64,000 nucleotides of DNA from the NCBI GenBank assembly GCA_965153455.1, contig OZ234500.1, forward strand, positions 15,251,579 through 15,315,578, given 5' to 3'. The position numbers and the translations under genes are program-made. The DNA comes from Sphagnum compactum. Lineage: Eukaryota > Bryophyta > Sphagnopsida > Sphagnales. Shown here piece by piece: positions 22,160 to 35,580 of this stretch (positions are counted from its first letter, which is position 1; the number at the start of each line of letters is the position of its first letter). Below the pieces are notes generated by a model that saw only the letters and a program-made list of their open reading frames with translations, was not told the origin of the DNA and did not search any database.

Positions 22160-25100
22160 TAGTAAAATGTGGCTTCATCGATGAAAACTCGTTCTTCAGA
22201 ATGTCCATGGAATCTGATAATTAAATTTATGATCATTTGGTTTTATTTGTATGAGAAAGAGGTAAGAATAATCATAAAAGAGAGGGAGGACGTTTATATT
22301 AATTTAATAATCATTTTCATAAACATTTATAAAAAATTATGGAATGTACTTTAATAGTTAAATAAATTTTCAAATTTAAATTTTAAGCTTTGCTTTGAAA
22401 CCAAAACTTTCAATGGGGATGTGAGAAAGAGGTAGAAATAATGGCAAAGGAGGTGGAGATTTGGAAGGGGTATTTGAAAAAAAAAGGTTGTAAATCAAGG
22501 TTTTGCCTTGACATGTAGGTGGTAAGGGACATGAGTGATGTAGTTAGGCTTGGAAAAGATAGTTATGTTAACATGCATAAACATACATGATGATAAGAGT
22601 TACAGTATGTCATGAATGGCTTGAAATCATGGACTCTAGATAAATCGAGAAAATTGTCACAATGTACACTTGGGTTTTACATCATTGCAACACTATCAAT
22701 CAAGGACGATCAACTATTTTATTTTTCTTCTTATGTTCTGATATGGTCTCCAATAGTTCGTTACTTATGTCAATGTTAAATTTAATTTGAATTAATATAA
22801 ATGTCATGGACATGAAAGGGTCATGTTAATTTGTTTTTTCATATTCATAATGATGGGTAGAGAAAAGGAGTGAGATAATTATTAAAAAACTTGTGAGAAA
22901 AAGAGATAATTATTAGGAAAGAGTTGAAATAATTAAACTTGGCAATGTGATAGTTGTGTTTCAAATTGTTTCTAGAATTGTCTAAGGATCATCGTATGAA
23001 GCATTATGCAAAATCTCTCATATTGTTTTTCGAAATCTCTCATCCCTAGAATTATGGACAAGATTATTCGATTCAAGACTCACATGATAATTTTAAATAT
23101 GAATATTTTCAAAAATGTTCAATATTCATTAATGAGCTTTATCCAAAACATATTTATAAATTATTGTGTGTTTTTGCACAATGTGCAATTATTCTCTTCC
23201 ACCAAAAATACTTGTCCTACTTCAAATTTGTTATTTTTGAATGTGATGATGTTCCCCATTAAGTTTAAACCCATGTTGTAAGAAAAATATGAAATAATAC
23301 TTACCACTAACCTATTTCCTAATGTTTAGAACATTAATATCTTTTATTGTATTTATTAAATTATTTGTAGAACATTAGTCAAATGTTTTGTAAAATGCAA
23401 AGAACATTGTTTGGATGTTTGAACATACCTTGCTAGGGAATATTTAATTTCTTTTGGACATCTCCACAATTAACAACAAAATAACACATACAAAGTGTTT
23501 TTGATGAAATGAGGTGAAACTAAATTTGGGATTGTAAAATACCATGCACAAGATACATATTGTACCCATGATTATCATAGTATTTGGGCCAATTTGACAC
23601 TAAATATATATTTTTTATTTTGTTGAAATTTTTGAAAAAGGGTACATAATTAAGTCGAAAGTTTTAAAAACCTTAGCCACCATTTGTCGAACATTCACAA
23701 AACTTGGCTTATTGGTAAGTTTTGAAAAAACCCTTGTTCGAATGTTCAACAAGCCCTTTTTTTTTGCACTAGTTCAAATATTTATTACATTGGCACAGAG
23801 ATTACTATTGTCAAAATATCCAAAAATTATGACCTTTTTTTATCAAAAATAAAAAAACAATTAAAAAAAGGTCTAAAATTGGATGTGTGAAAATTAATTA
23901 AATATTTGACAAGAGCCTATCCAACAGGCTCAAGTATTACAATATTCCTTTGGAAAGAAAAAGGTCCCACAACCACTAAAAGAAATTTGAAAACCAACAA
24001 TTGAATTTGTGACTCATTTATAATTGTAATGGACACATGTGACTAAAAATAACCTAGTTGTTTTGGACAAAGTGCCATGAGATAGTTAGTTGCAAAAAAC
24101 ATGATGTGGCCATGGAGTTGAAAGTGTAGTCACAAACCTTATGATTAGGCCACAATTTTTCATCCATTGTTGTGGATGATCCTTACTATAATGTGGAACC
24201 CTAATTTGCGACTACATTCAAGATAGTTGCATGCTACCAAATGTGCCATTGATGGGTGGTTAGGATTTAACCACATGGTAATTTCAAGAGCCAATGGCCA
24301 TAAAACACGTGGCAATTTTCCATTTGTTCAATATATGTAAAAATAATATAATTACAATAATTAAATATTAAAATTAAAGAAATTAAATATTGTAATTACA
24401 ACAATTAAATGTTTTAATTAAAATAATTAATTATAATCTATCCTAGGTTCTATAATAGGCAACTTATTTTAGGCTATACTAGAGTAGAATAGGTTAGCTA
24501 ACATAGGTTAAATAGGTAGGTAGGATCCTATTTAATTTGTTGGGGACAAGATTTTTGATTGGTTCATCCCAAATGGCACATGCACTATGTTTATAATGAA
24601 TATAGTCCATTCTTACATACAATGAATCTAGTCCATTCCTACATACAATGAATCTAATCCACTCCTTCACCTACATATATACTTTACAAGTTTGAAGTTG
24701 TAGACAAAAGAAATGAGAAATTTTAATAAAAGGGAAACACTATAACACTATCACATCCTTTGTCCCATACAAAAACATTATCATATATCCACACATTATC
24801 ATTATTTTCATTAACTATTTACTACATATCATACTTATTACATAATATCTACAAATTAACCTACCATATTAATTTGGATTCCGTGTTGTTATGCATTACC
24901 AATGACGATGAAATGACAAAAAAAAAAAGGGTTCACATTTGAAAACTTTGCTACTTTCAGACATATACATAGGATTCAAATTTTACAAAAGACCGCCCAA
25001 TTATCATCGAAGGGGAGATTTAATCAACCACGCCTATTTTTAATTCACTGAAATTTTGGAAGCAATTAGGGTGGATAAACATTAAATTAGTTAAGCAAGT

Positions 25101-26097
25101 GAGGATTAAATTTTTGAATTAGATATTTAAGGGAAATTTTTTTATTACAAAACTAGCTTAATCCCAAAACATAAAATAAAATGTTAATCTCTTGAAATAA
25201 TCTCAACATATTCAAATGTAATAACACATATTTGCATTTGTATGAATTACATGTAAACATGTGTATGAAATTGGAAAGACACAAAAATTCAAAATTTTTT
25301 TTTGAAAAGACACAAAGATTCCAAAAGACAACAGTACAAAGATTTGTTTTTCTTTTGAAACCTTAGGATCCATAAGAACATTTTGAAACTTTACAATTGT
25401 AAAATGTTTAGTTTTTAAAAATTCCAATTTGAAATTGACCTCAAACAAATTTGCAATTTGCAATTGTTTTTTTGTACGACCTTCAACTATAACCCATCCC
25501 ACATAAACTAGCTCCGATGAAATCATGGTTGCTGGAATTAATCAATTAATATAAAACCAAAAAAAAATCTTTTATATTTCAAAAATATTAATTGATATAT
25601 TTGAAAAGAGAAACCAAAACAAACAAACAAAAAATACACAAAATGTTCACCTTTTAAAAAAAACATAGTCATCTTGCATTTCACCAACAACGTTCAAGTA
25701 TGTTTCCTTTTCTTTCTTCATCTCGTGAGCTTAAAGAAACAAACCATCTAACAAATGAACATTCATTAAACAATTAAACAAAATGGGCCATCCAAGCTTT
25801 TTTTCAACAAATAATGAGCATAAGTCAGCCCCGACTAAGAGATTCCCCATCACATATGGTCCACTTCATCCTCTTTTAGACCATATCAAAGTCAACTTAT
25901 CAAGTTACTTTCTAAAAAAAATAAAAATCATTTCTTAAATCAATGGGAGTACTTTTCAAATACGCATTTTTCTGGAAGAATCGCTAGAGATAGATATGAG
26001 AGGAGGGTTTGATATCTACTCTTCATAAGTAGGACTGATTTTATGCTTATAAGTAGTGTAAGATCTCTCCCACTCTTAAGAAACTCTTGAAGAGTAA
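22160..26097. other. AT-rich spacer, no gene seen
   Basis: Long AT-rich spacer. Short frames at 23006-23281 and 25212-25526 lack any family resemblance. A CTA/TAGG-rich patch at 24435-24535 resembles similar patches near 33690-33840, 40330-40570 and 48070-48190. Confidence 0.55.
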
Positions 26098-26307
26098 GGC
26101 CCGCTTTACACTGGGAGTCAGGGCCGATGTTCAACCCAAATCAAGCATTCCTATTGGTCCAAAAAGGTGAACTTGGCCCCAAACTTGGTCTTTGCAGTAG
26201 GAGTCAAGGCTGAAATATAAAAATATATATTTTTCAATCTGCCCCAAGCTACTAATAAATGCTGAACTTTATGGCCTTGTATTGGCCCCAAGGCTGAAAA
26301 AGGATAC
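26098..26307. repeat. Dispersed repeat family, copy 2
   Basis: About 200 bp similar to 18943-19130 in the same orientation: it shares TTTACAC-GGGAGTCA, CATTCCTATTGGT, AGGAGTCAAGGCTGAAAT and CTACTAATAAATGCTGAACT. The two copies are not embedded in otherwise similar DNA, so this is dispersal rather than a segmental duplication. Confidence 0.75.
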
Positions 26308-27905
26308 CATGGAAGCCAATTTGCAACCCTTGGGGCCAATGTTCCAGCTTTTATTGATAGTGTGAAATGTACGACTTGTGATGGATGGATGTATGTTGGA
26401 TGTATGTATAGGTTGATGATAATGTGCATCTCATTCGTTCCAACGGGTAAAGGCCACGGATGAAGGAAATTTCCAAAATATCAGGCTTGATTAGACTAAC
26501 TACCTATCACATAGGCAGTTTGTGGCCGCATTCTTCCCCCCTTCTTCCTCCGGGAATGCTCCCACCCTGGGGCTTTCACCTTTTACACAAACACAAAAAG
26601 TTCACCACGGAGTTGCTCAAACAAAAAGAAGATATTATGGATGACGTTATGATTTGGTGTAGAGGAGGCGGCGGAGGAAAGGGACAAAGTCCCGTCCCTC
26701 TGAGTATGCCCAAAAAAAAAATTCCCCAAAGCATCTGGATATCAGTGAGTCATGGGTACAGGGCAAGTTGTCGGTAAATGGAAAGTATCTTGGCGTTCAC
26801 CAAGAGACAGGATACATACAAGATAGATAGATAATAATATCATCGGCTTCTTTGGCCTTTGCCTCTCTGCAAACTTCAAATCCTGTGGATCATAATATCC
26901 AAGTCAGTTTTTGTAGTGTTTTGGAAGGCCTGAGGAGGGGGGGCATGTTGTTACCAGAATGAGGTCTGCCTGAGGTGGGAGCCAACAAGGGCAGACTCCA
27001 AATTCTGGTTATGTCCCCATCCGAGAGCCTTACCACGCTTAAAGAACTAGGTGGAAGGTTTTTTTTTTCTAAATTTAATTTTTTTAAGGTGACTGCAGCA
27101 GCATGATTTTTTTGAAAAGCAAAAAGGATAGATCTTGCAAAAGCAGAAGGTCCTGCCTTGAAATGTTAAGTTACCTGCCCAGTTTTCAGAGGTGATCTAC
27201 CTTCTTAAGGCACCCTCCAGGCTCCAACCAAGGTAATTGAACCTTAAATGGACACTGCCCTAATTCGGACACCTATATTTGACCCCAAATATGTGTAGAA
27301 TTAATCTAAAAAATGGCGTTGTCTTAAGCTTATCATAAAAATGATTACCCTACCCATGTTTACTTCTAATCTGGGTTTAATCACTCATTAAATCGCATCC
27401 AAAGCTAATTAGCCTTAATCACTTGGTCATATAACCAAGGACTAATTTAGTGATTAAATCGCATCTAGAGCTGATTAGCCATAATCATGTTTACACATAA
27501 TCAAGGTACCATTATTGATCAATTCACATCCACAACAAGATGGATCATAGCATTTTCACACACAATGTGATGTTTATAACGCACAGCCAAAGAGAAAATC
27601 GATGGTTGCTTAATGCATGGCCACAATGAATTAAGCATTTTACATGCGATTAACTTACACACAACTAGCATTAATTTATGCCTTGCTACTCGCGATCCAA
27701 AAATTGTTGTGTAGACATTTCATTCACAACTCCTGAATAGTTTGATCATAGATTACTCACATTCTTTTCACAATTTACACACACTCTTTTCACAAATGGC
27801 TAACACAACAACAATGAAACTTCATACATTTTAGGTGCATAATGCATCAGTTTGAATTGCGTACAAAAATATGAAAAGATGAGTAAAATAGTGCAAGAAA
27901 GTTAG
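26308..27905. other. Unassigned spacer with local duplications
   Basis: 26400-27250 is less AT-rich, with a frame at 26460-26777 of no recognisable family. A ~75-bp segment is tandemly duplicated at about 27366-27505 (ATTAAATCGCATC...AGCT-ATTAGCC repeated). The string AACCTTAAATGGACA at 27239 recurs at 29610. No gene can be supported. Confidence 0.4.
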
Positions 27906-28748
27906 GTGTGGAACTTGTTGCATCTTACACAACAAGACGATGATGAAGATGTAGACACGACACATGATGAAGATGAATTGTTAAGCAACAAATTTGATTG
28001 CCATGAATTGAATTATAGAAGTGACTGGCAAGATGCACAAGACAAGGAATCTATTTTTCTTGTGAATGACCTTGTCTAGCTACCACTAACGTGCATTTCA
28101 AATGCTTCGCCCAAGAAAAATCCTAAGTCAATTTTAAATTATTCTCATCCTCTAGATGCCCTTCCCACAATGCCATGTTATTTTGTAATTGGTGATGAGA
28201 ATGCACACATGAAGTCAATGTATCACAAATCGATTTTGCAGTGTCAACCAACCATCAATCTATTTGTTCAAAATATGCCACACAAGGCTTCAAATGTTCT
28301 AGAATGTGCAACTAGAAATGATGATGATGCAACATCGTGAAATCCACCACTGACATGTAGAACGTCGATCGACATTGCATTTCAGAATCCGACACAAAGG
28401 GTGTCGAGGAATCCCACTTTTCACAATCTGTCATGCAAGAGATTAGTGGATCCTACTTCTCACAATCCATCACCCAAGGCTAAGGGATGTACAAACAATG
28501 TTGATGGAGGCAATGGTGATCTCGCCACACAATTACATTCGTGGCAAAAGAAGACCATGAAGAAAAATGGGAATTGGGACAATGCTTCCCTAAAGTTGGC
28601 AATGGGAAACGTTGAAGCAAGGGGCAATCTACAAATTGTTGTTCGAAGGTGGGATGTGCTTGTCACATCACTTCACAACCATGTGTATGGGATTACACAA
28701 TCACGAAAAAGAAGGAAAACAAATGTGTTGCAAAGGGTTTGGAGATAG
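27906..28748 (+). pseudogene. Pogo/CENP-B-like transposase, N-terminal half
   Basis: One plus-strand frame is maintained for 281 codons with two in-frame stops, ending at a TAG. An acidic, low-complexity leader (DDDEDVDTTHDEDE) is followed by a psq/CENP-B-type helix-turn-helix: WDNASLKLAMGNVEARGN..., RRWDVLVTSLHNHVYG, then a basic ITQSRKRRK. In related plant and oomycete elements this domain binds the transposon ends and is followed by a DDE nuclease. No DDE domain follows here; the next ~230 bp (28760-28990) are repeats also found beside the DDE half at 30408-31475 on the other strand. Confidence 0.72.
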
Positions 28749-28759
28749 GACGTGCGAGA

Positions 28760-28990
28760 GGTCTATGCCTAGCCAATGTTCTTGTTCCCCCTTTTTATGG
28801 GGTTTGGGTGTGTAGGGATTGAGCCAAAAGGAGGGCAAAAGTCTTGTAACACCATAAGGTTGACCATCTTAATCTTCTTTTCAAATGAACAAACTTATCT
28901 TCTCATTGTCATTGTTTATTTTGGGTCGTTTCTTGTATTGTTGTGTGTGATCAATTCCTAATCATTTATTTACACTATTGTGAATCACCT
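28760..28990 (+). repeat. Element-internal repeat, inverted relative to 31640-32330
   Basis: The block CCCCCTTTTTATGGGGTTTGG, TGTAGGGATTGAG, CACCATAAGGTTGA, TTCAAATGAACAA and TTGTATTGTTGTGTGTG is found again, on the opposite strand, as several diverged tandem units between 31640 and 32330. Together they form a large imperfect inverted pair around 29.0-31.6 kb. Confidence 0.7.
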
Positions 28991-30407
28991 TCATTTGACT
29001 ATTTACTTATGTTTTGTGCATGGTCTTTTGGTCATTGTTGTCAACAACAATTCAATCATAGTAATTCATGTAGTAGCAATAACTTTCCACAACAATTGCA
29101 ATGCTACTATTTCAATAAGAGTTCCTCTAATAACAACTTCCTACAACAATAGCAATTCCAATAGTAGTCACAACTTCATGTAGTAGTTCCATTAGCAATA
29201 GTTTCTCATAACAATTCAAGTTCTAAGATAAGCTATAAATGTAGAATTTAACATTGGACATTATAATTACATAATTTTACACTTACAATTATGCACCCAC
29301 CTTGTGCATTTACACTTACACAGTTTGTAATTGAACCATATACACTGACAACAATAATCTATGATTTATACCTAAACATTTCCTAGGTTGCTGCTTGTTA
29401 CAACACTTTTATAAAAATGTTACAGCCCACCTAGGATAGTCATCATTTAATGCTAATTAATGTTGGGTATCCTCACTAATGGACCTACTTGAGGAATATG
29501 AAAAAAAAAATCATGTTGGGGGTCATGTATTTGAGTAAAGCCTTGGTTTTAGAAAGCTTTACCATGCACATTAAAAAATTGGCAAAGATTTCCTAGTGCA
29601 AGGTAACTAAACCTTAAATGGACAACTTAGAATTTGTAGGGTTCAATTAACAAAGGTTGGATGTGTAATTTTTTTTCATCCATTAGCAATTAGGAGGGTA
29701 GCCAATTTGTGGTGGAACCATATTTTTGCATGGCTCCATGAATTACTTACACATTTTCAAAATCTAAACACCTAGACACCTAACATGCACAAGTAGGGGT
29801 TCCCATAGATGCTACTATTAGCGTTAAACTGTGCACACTCACAACCCATTATGGTTTGCCTAGAAACACAATAAAATCTCAGTTATACATATAATGGACA
29901 AGTATGAAGCACAATTTTGTATGAGGTGGGTGATCCAAAAACTAAAAAAACTACTTGTGAATTGCATGGTGTAATCAACCTCAAAATGGATTGTAAAGAA
30001 CATAAAAAATACATAACACCTTAAAAGAATCACAAAACAAAACAAACTTAAATTGAAATATTTTATATTAAAAAATGCAACCCATTGCTTGTAAATGAAT
30101 TGTATCTTGACATGACACAAAAACACATAGCAACTTATTAGATGGCACACAAACATTGATAATCAGATGGTGCACAAACATTAGCAATCGAAACATGTGA
30201 CAATGGTGTGAGTGTGGTTTTTGGTTGATCAATTGACAAGAAAAGATGTTGCGAATCCTTTGTAAACCCAACTAGGTTCAATTGACCCCATGTGCAAACC
30301 CACAAAATGGCGCATGATATGCCGTTGTTGCTAGATTTAAGTTTGTTTTGATGGCCAAATGTAGAGCATCACTAACCTCTCCACATCATTTCAAGGGCCA
30401 TTGTTCA
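28991..30407. other. Non-coding interior between transposase halves
   Basis: CAA/AAT-rich simple sequence at 29030-29200, a diverged copy of the dispersed repeat at 29382-29480, and otherwise AT-rich DNA. No gene. Confidence 0.45.
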
Positions 30408-31475
30408 TCAAACCTTTTCTTTGTTGCCTTTTCTTCCAACCGAGCTTGTTTTTGGCACCTGTTGATGCTTCTTTTCAACTTCTCTTACACACTTGGATGC
30501 CAATAGTAGTTTCTTTTGAACATTTTGTTCTTGAATTGTTATTTCTTTTCTTGCCAATTTTTGTTGGAGTGTAACTAGATAACGTTCATTCATCATCATT
30601 ATGTTTTTGCTATAGTCAACCAAAGGTTTTTTATTTGACATTTTGCAGTGGGACTTGTTGGAAACTTCATGTAATGTCATGAAGTGATGCAAAGTGGGAG
30701 CAAGATTGATTGATGCTACATGCGATTCACCCATGTTTCACACCCTTCCCTGCAAAATTTGAACCCCAATTTGTAAATCAGTTGACCCTATTTAATTAAA
30801 TTCAGGATTCATGATGTTAAACCCAATAGTGATCAATTCGATATTCACATTCTCGGACCCAAGGTCTATTAAACGATCAAGTACCCAATTCGACCAAACT
30901 TTGTCGTCATCCATTTCTATGTCATCAATCTTGCATTGATCATCAATGTTGATGTAGTAATGGTAAACATCTCCTTCTAGTGTGTTAGTGTTCTCATTTA
31001 TAACCTTTTCAACTTGCAAATCCAATCTCTAGGTTTCAAGTTCATTTTCCACAAACACTTCATATGGTTGCATCTTGCTTGCCATCACATCTAGATTCAA
31101 AGGCTAGATCCGAGTGGCTGAAAAACCTTTGCATATGTTAATTGTTGTTAATGCCTTCTTAAGTGCTAGAAACACCCATTGTGCCCAATCCTCCTTACTA
31201 CCACCCCTCCCCTTATCAGCCAATGTCCAAACATCTTTATATGCTCTTAAATATTTTTTGAAGGTTTGAAACATGAGACATCAAGTGGTTGTAATGCATG
31301 TGAAGTGTGTGATGGCAGGGTGATTAAATATAGCCCCACACCCATTGCTTTGTGCACAACATCTAAAGTAACATGTGAATTATGGCCATCTAGATGAGCA
31401 AATGGCAATTCGTCAGGCTCTAGAATTTTGAACATAAGCAATGAAATGAGATATCCATTTATCAAACAATATGGC
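30408..31475 (-). pseudogene. Pogo/CENP-B-like DDE transposase, C-terminal half
   Basis: Minus strand, with several frameshifts and stops. It opens with DKWISHFIAYVQN, then LPFAHLDGHNSHVTLD (second catalytic Asp in LDGH), ITLPSHTSHALQPLDVSCF (third catalytic Asp in QPLD), and RAYKDVWTLADKGRGGSKED. A tail follows with an acidic DIEMDDDK stretch and KKPLVDYSKNIMM plus a Lys/Glu-rich coiled region to 30408. This is the DDE_1 superfamily arrangement of pogo/Tigger-type transposases. The helix-turn-helix half is not upstream on this strand; it lies at 27906-28748 in the opposite orientation. Confidence 0.78.
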
Positions 31476-31639
31476 TGTCATTCAAGCTTTAGGCTACATC
31501 GCCATTATTGCATCTGATCCACATTTGATAATGAAATTTCATTTGAAACATTTACTTCTAAAAATGTAAAAATTTGGGAATGCTACATTTGATTCGTTGA
31601 TGCATGATAACATTGACAACCATTCACATTCATATGGTG

Positions 31640-32330
31640 TGATTGAATGCACTATTCATGAGTTGGTTTGTGCTAAAACCAAGGCACCTCCATTTTGACC
31701 TGCACAATAACATGAGAAACGACCAAAAAAATGCAATGACAATGAAGTGAGCCAAGGAAAACCATGAAGACAATCAATCTCATGGTATTGCAGGAGTTTC
31801 ACATTCTTTACAACTCCATCCCTACACACCCAACCCCCATGAAAAGGGGGAAGAAGACCACAACACACAATAGTGCAAGTAAATGACTAGGAGATGACCA
31901 CACACAACAATGCAAGAAATGACTAAAAGAAGGTGACAACAATGACATGAACTTGTTCATTTGAAAAAAAGACCATGAGAATGATCAACCTAATGGCATT
32001 GTAAAAGCTTTGCACTCCTTGTGGCTCCATCCTTGCACACCCAAACCCCCTGAAAGTGGGGGGGGGGGGACAATAACATAATGCACAACAATGCAAGTAA
32101 ATGACTAGAAAATGACCATGCACAACAACACAAAAAACAACCAGAAAAAGGTGACAACAATGAGGTGAGCTTGTTCACTTGAAAAAAAGACCACAAGAAT
32201 GATCAACTTCACATGATTAAAAGATGACCATGCACAACCATGCAATATAGAACCATAAAAAACAATGACAATGAAATGATGAGTGCATGCATGCACACAT
32301 GCTCACGTGCACACACCATTGTCTAACACA
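31640..32330 (-). repeat. Diverged tandem units ~150 bp long
   Basis: Read on the minus strand, three or four units share CCCC-TTTCA-GGGG-TTGG, TGGAG, TTTTTTTCAAATGAACAAG, TTCATTGTTGTCAC and CATTGTTGTGTG. Each resembles the plus-strand block at 28760-28990. They lie upstream of the DDE half of the transposase and may be the intron or leader of that gene. Confidence 0.65.
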
Positions 32331-33584
32331 TATTGTTGTTTGTGCTTTGAAACTCCTCCATGTGACTGTTGTTATGCAATGAATAACACAAGGAGAATAT
32401 CACATTAGGGAATGGAGCTTCAACAAGATGACCGGCATTGGGAAATGATTACACACACACACATCATTGTCTATTTATAAACCTCTTCAACTAGTTATGC
32501 AAGGAGAAGATGACTAATGCAAGGAGAGAATAAATATAATTCTGCAAACACAAACACAAGGAACTCCGAACTACAAAAAAAATCTTCTTTATCTAAACCT
32601 AAACCCTAAGCCTAGGCCATTTACATAGATTTTACACAACTAAAACTAAATATATGGGGCCAAATAAATGTATGTTAAAAATATCTACTTTAGCTACATG
32701 TAATTGTAAAAAGTTTGGGCATCAATGTAAAGTTTTTACATATTTACATGTCATAGGTATGACTATTGATATTTACATGCACAACATTAGTCTAGATGTG
32801 ATTAATCTAATTTCATTTTTAAAAATGGCAAAAAGAATACCTAAAAATCATTTTGTTTTTCCCATCTTTTGAATTTTTTTGGCCCAAAGATAAAAAAACA
32901 ATGCCCCTGAAACAATAGTTGAGGGTGTCTTGAATTTTAATAACACCCTTGTCTGTGGGTTTTACACAACTTAAAGCACTAGCCTAACATGAAGAACAAT
33001 GATGAATAATGGGATGTCTTTCTAAATTTCAAAAATTTCCGAGAAACTTTTACTTGTACATTCCTTCTTCATTAGAATACTTTTCCTACACTAATGTTTT
33101 GCAAGTTTATAATACCCCTTCCTAGACAATGAAAACTACAGAATGTTGTTACAGATTAGGCTTAGTTTTTTAAGGGCTACCAAATTATATGCAACAATGC
33201 ATCATACTTCTAGTAACAAAACCTTAAAATTTTATTATGCACTGGAATGGGCAGAAGCATGTCCCATAATTCATTTTACACATGAGCTGTTGGTGCTGGT
33301 CTAGCTCTCACATACTACTAGGCTGCTACAGGGCAGCATTTACACTGCATAATAAGCAACGGGGTTTTTGGAAACTGTTTTCAGTTTTTTCCTTTATATG
33401 TCTAAGGACCCTCCTAAGGGGCCAGAGTGAACCAGCAGCCACCAATGCACCAATTGGCAGTTCTGTCCACTAGATGGGTTGTGTTTTTTCATTCGACGCC
33501 GAATGGGGTTCATCATAGTTCATTTCTTTTTGCTGCTAACCACTGTACTTTTTTTGTTTTTTTTGGTTCTTAGCTGTTTTTCCC
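32331..33584. other. Spacer, no gene seen
   Basis: AT-rich. It contains a short CA repeat at 32451-32462 and an AACCCTAAGCC telomere-like fragment near 32600. No coding support. Confidence 0.5.
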
Positions 33585-33669
33585 TTGGACCTAACCTCAC
33601 ACATAGCTACCCTGCTCACTTTCCTCATAAGTATTGCACCAACCTTGATACCTTATTTATTATCCCCTA

Positions 33670-33839
33670 CTGACACAACTACCCTAATAACTAGTTATCC
33701 TATTGACCTAGCTACTATACTAACCACCTACCTTACTAACCTAGCTACCCTATTAATTACATACCCTACTAACCTAACCACTACACTAACTACCTATCCT
33801 ATTGACCTAGCTACCCTACATACACAACCACCCTATTGA
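33670..33839 (+). repeat. Minisatellite, 33-bp period, CTA-rich
   Basis: About four diverged units containing CCTA-TGACCTAGCTAC. The period of 33 bp keeps one frame open and yields an 11-residue Thr/Leu-rich repeat (for example TTYPIDLATL). The peptide is probably an accident of the repeat. Confidence 0.65.
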
Positions 33840-34129
33840 CATAAATATTTTACAAACTTAGTCACCTTATAAGGTAACTTGTTTCTTATGTATTAACTTG
33901 CCTATCTACCTATCTATCTATTCTTTTTACATAGCCAAATACCTAATTAACTACCTACTCACTTTTTCCACCCCCACCCCCCCTCAATCCTACCTATCAA
34001 TTTATTAAGGTTCACCCATATGTAAGTATTACAAATAATTTATAGTGGAAACAATGCCATAATTGCATCCATTTTGGTTTAGTTAATGCATATTTTACTA
34101 AATTTTGTTTACCTAATTTATTATTGAAT

Positions 34130-34440
34130 GGACATTACAATACACCTTTTCATGTAATTATTATAAGTATGTACTATTGGATTATGGTTTAGGTTTAGGG
34201 TTGAAACACATAAATTAATTAATAAATTTTTCACAAATGTATAGTAATTAATCTAAAGTAGGCTAAATTTGGGGGGAAATTTTTAAGGTTTACACATATG
34301 TGAAGTAATACAATTGTATTCTATAATATCTTCAAGAACAGTGGAAAAAATTAGGTTGGAAAGATCACACAAAGGTAAAAGACATATCTTCTCTTTTAGT
34401 TTTGTACAAAATTTATTTGATTATTTTTAAAGATTAACAT
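34130..34440 (+). repeat. Direct repeat, three copies around the MULE region
   Basis: About 300 bp (ATAAGTATGTACTATTGGA-TATG..., later TTAGGTTGGA, ATCACACAAAGGTAA, AGACATA-CTT-TCTTTT) recurs at 40640-40930 in the same orientation. Its second half recurs at 39301-39420. Copies differ by numerous substitutions and indels. They may be ends or internal repeats of related elements. Confidence 0.65.
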
Positions 34441-35580
34441 ATTTTCTTTCAGTCAATAAATATTTATAGTTTAAAACCTTTAAATTTTGGTTTCTAAATT
34501 TATTCCTATGTTCTTTTCAATTTGTTTACTTTGCATTATATAATTTGTATAGTTTGTATAATTTTTTGGGTTTAGGGCATATATCACTAAGACTTTTTTT
34601 TGTTAGAGTTTGTATAGTTAGGGTTGTAATAAGGCTTATGGAAAAATATCATTTGAATTTTTAGGGTTATGCTTTATGATTTAGTGTATAGGAATTTGGT
34701 TCATATATTTCAGAACCTAAGGTTTATACTTTAAATTTTGCTCATTATATTGGTTTTTGATCTTATCACTTGTTTATATCTACCATAATTATGAATCTCC
34801 TTTGTTTCCATATGTTCCATAGTTGTTAGAGTTTAATATTTTCTAACCCATTTTTGTACGAGTTATGATTTTTTAGGGTTGCGTTTTCAATTGGGACTAC
34901 AAACTTTGGTGGAACGTTGTCATCTTTTATTCCTAAAGGTATGCATTTGTCTCTTGTTACTTCTTTTGTTTTTTTGTTTGTATTTCCACAATTCAACCTC
35001 TTTTCATTTCCTAATTATTGGATATAAAAAGGGCGTCAAGTTTCATTAAGTATACAACCATAGATAAAGGTTTTATACCTTTACACGGATATTTCATATT
35101 CAATATCTCTTTGTAGTTTTTTTTTCATACCCATATGCGAATAATGCATTGACTTCCCACAACCAGTGTGGGTTTTATGGCCTAAGGCAGGTATTGCATT
35201 TTGCACCTCTCAAACAGTGTGCATTATTTATCATTATGTGGGTATTGCTACATGGGGTTTTCAGACATTAAGGGTTTAAGGTACAATCCGGGTATTGCAT
35301 ATGTGAACATTTTCAATGATGGAAGGTTTAATAGCTGAATGTGGGTATTGCCAAAGTTTGTTTTAGTATATGGGTTCATAATGCAAGTATTGTACATTAT
35401 GTACATTGGAACAATAGGTATTTTATATCATGATATGGGTATTGTAATGGGAATTCCAAGTCACAACATTGATTTCAAAGGAGCCATGTATGTATTGCAT
35501 TTGGGGTTTTTGTTTAACGATGAATGTTTATAGAATTATAAATTCTCTTAGTGCAGGAATTTGTCTTACTTCCTTCAATC

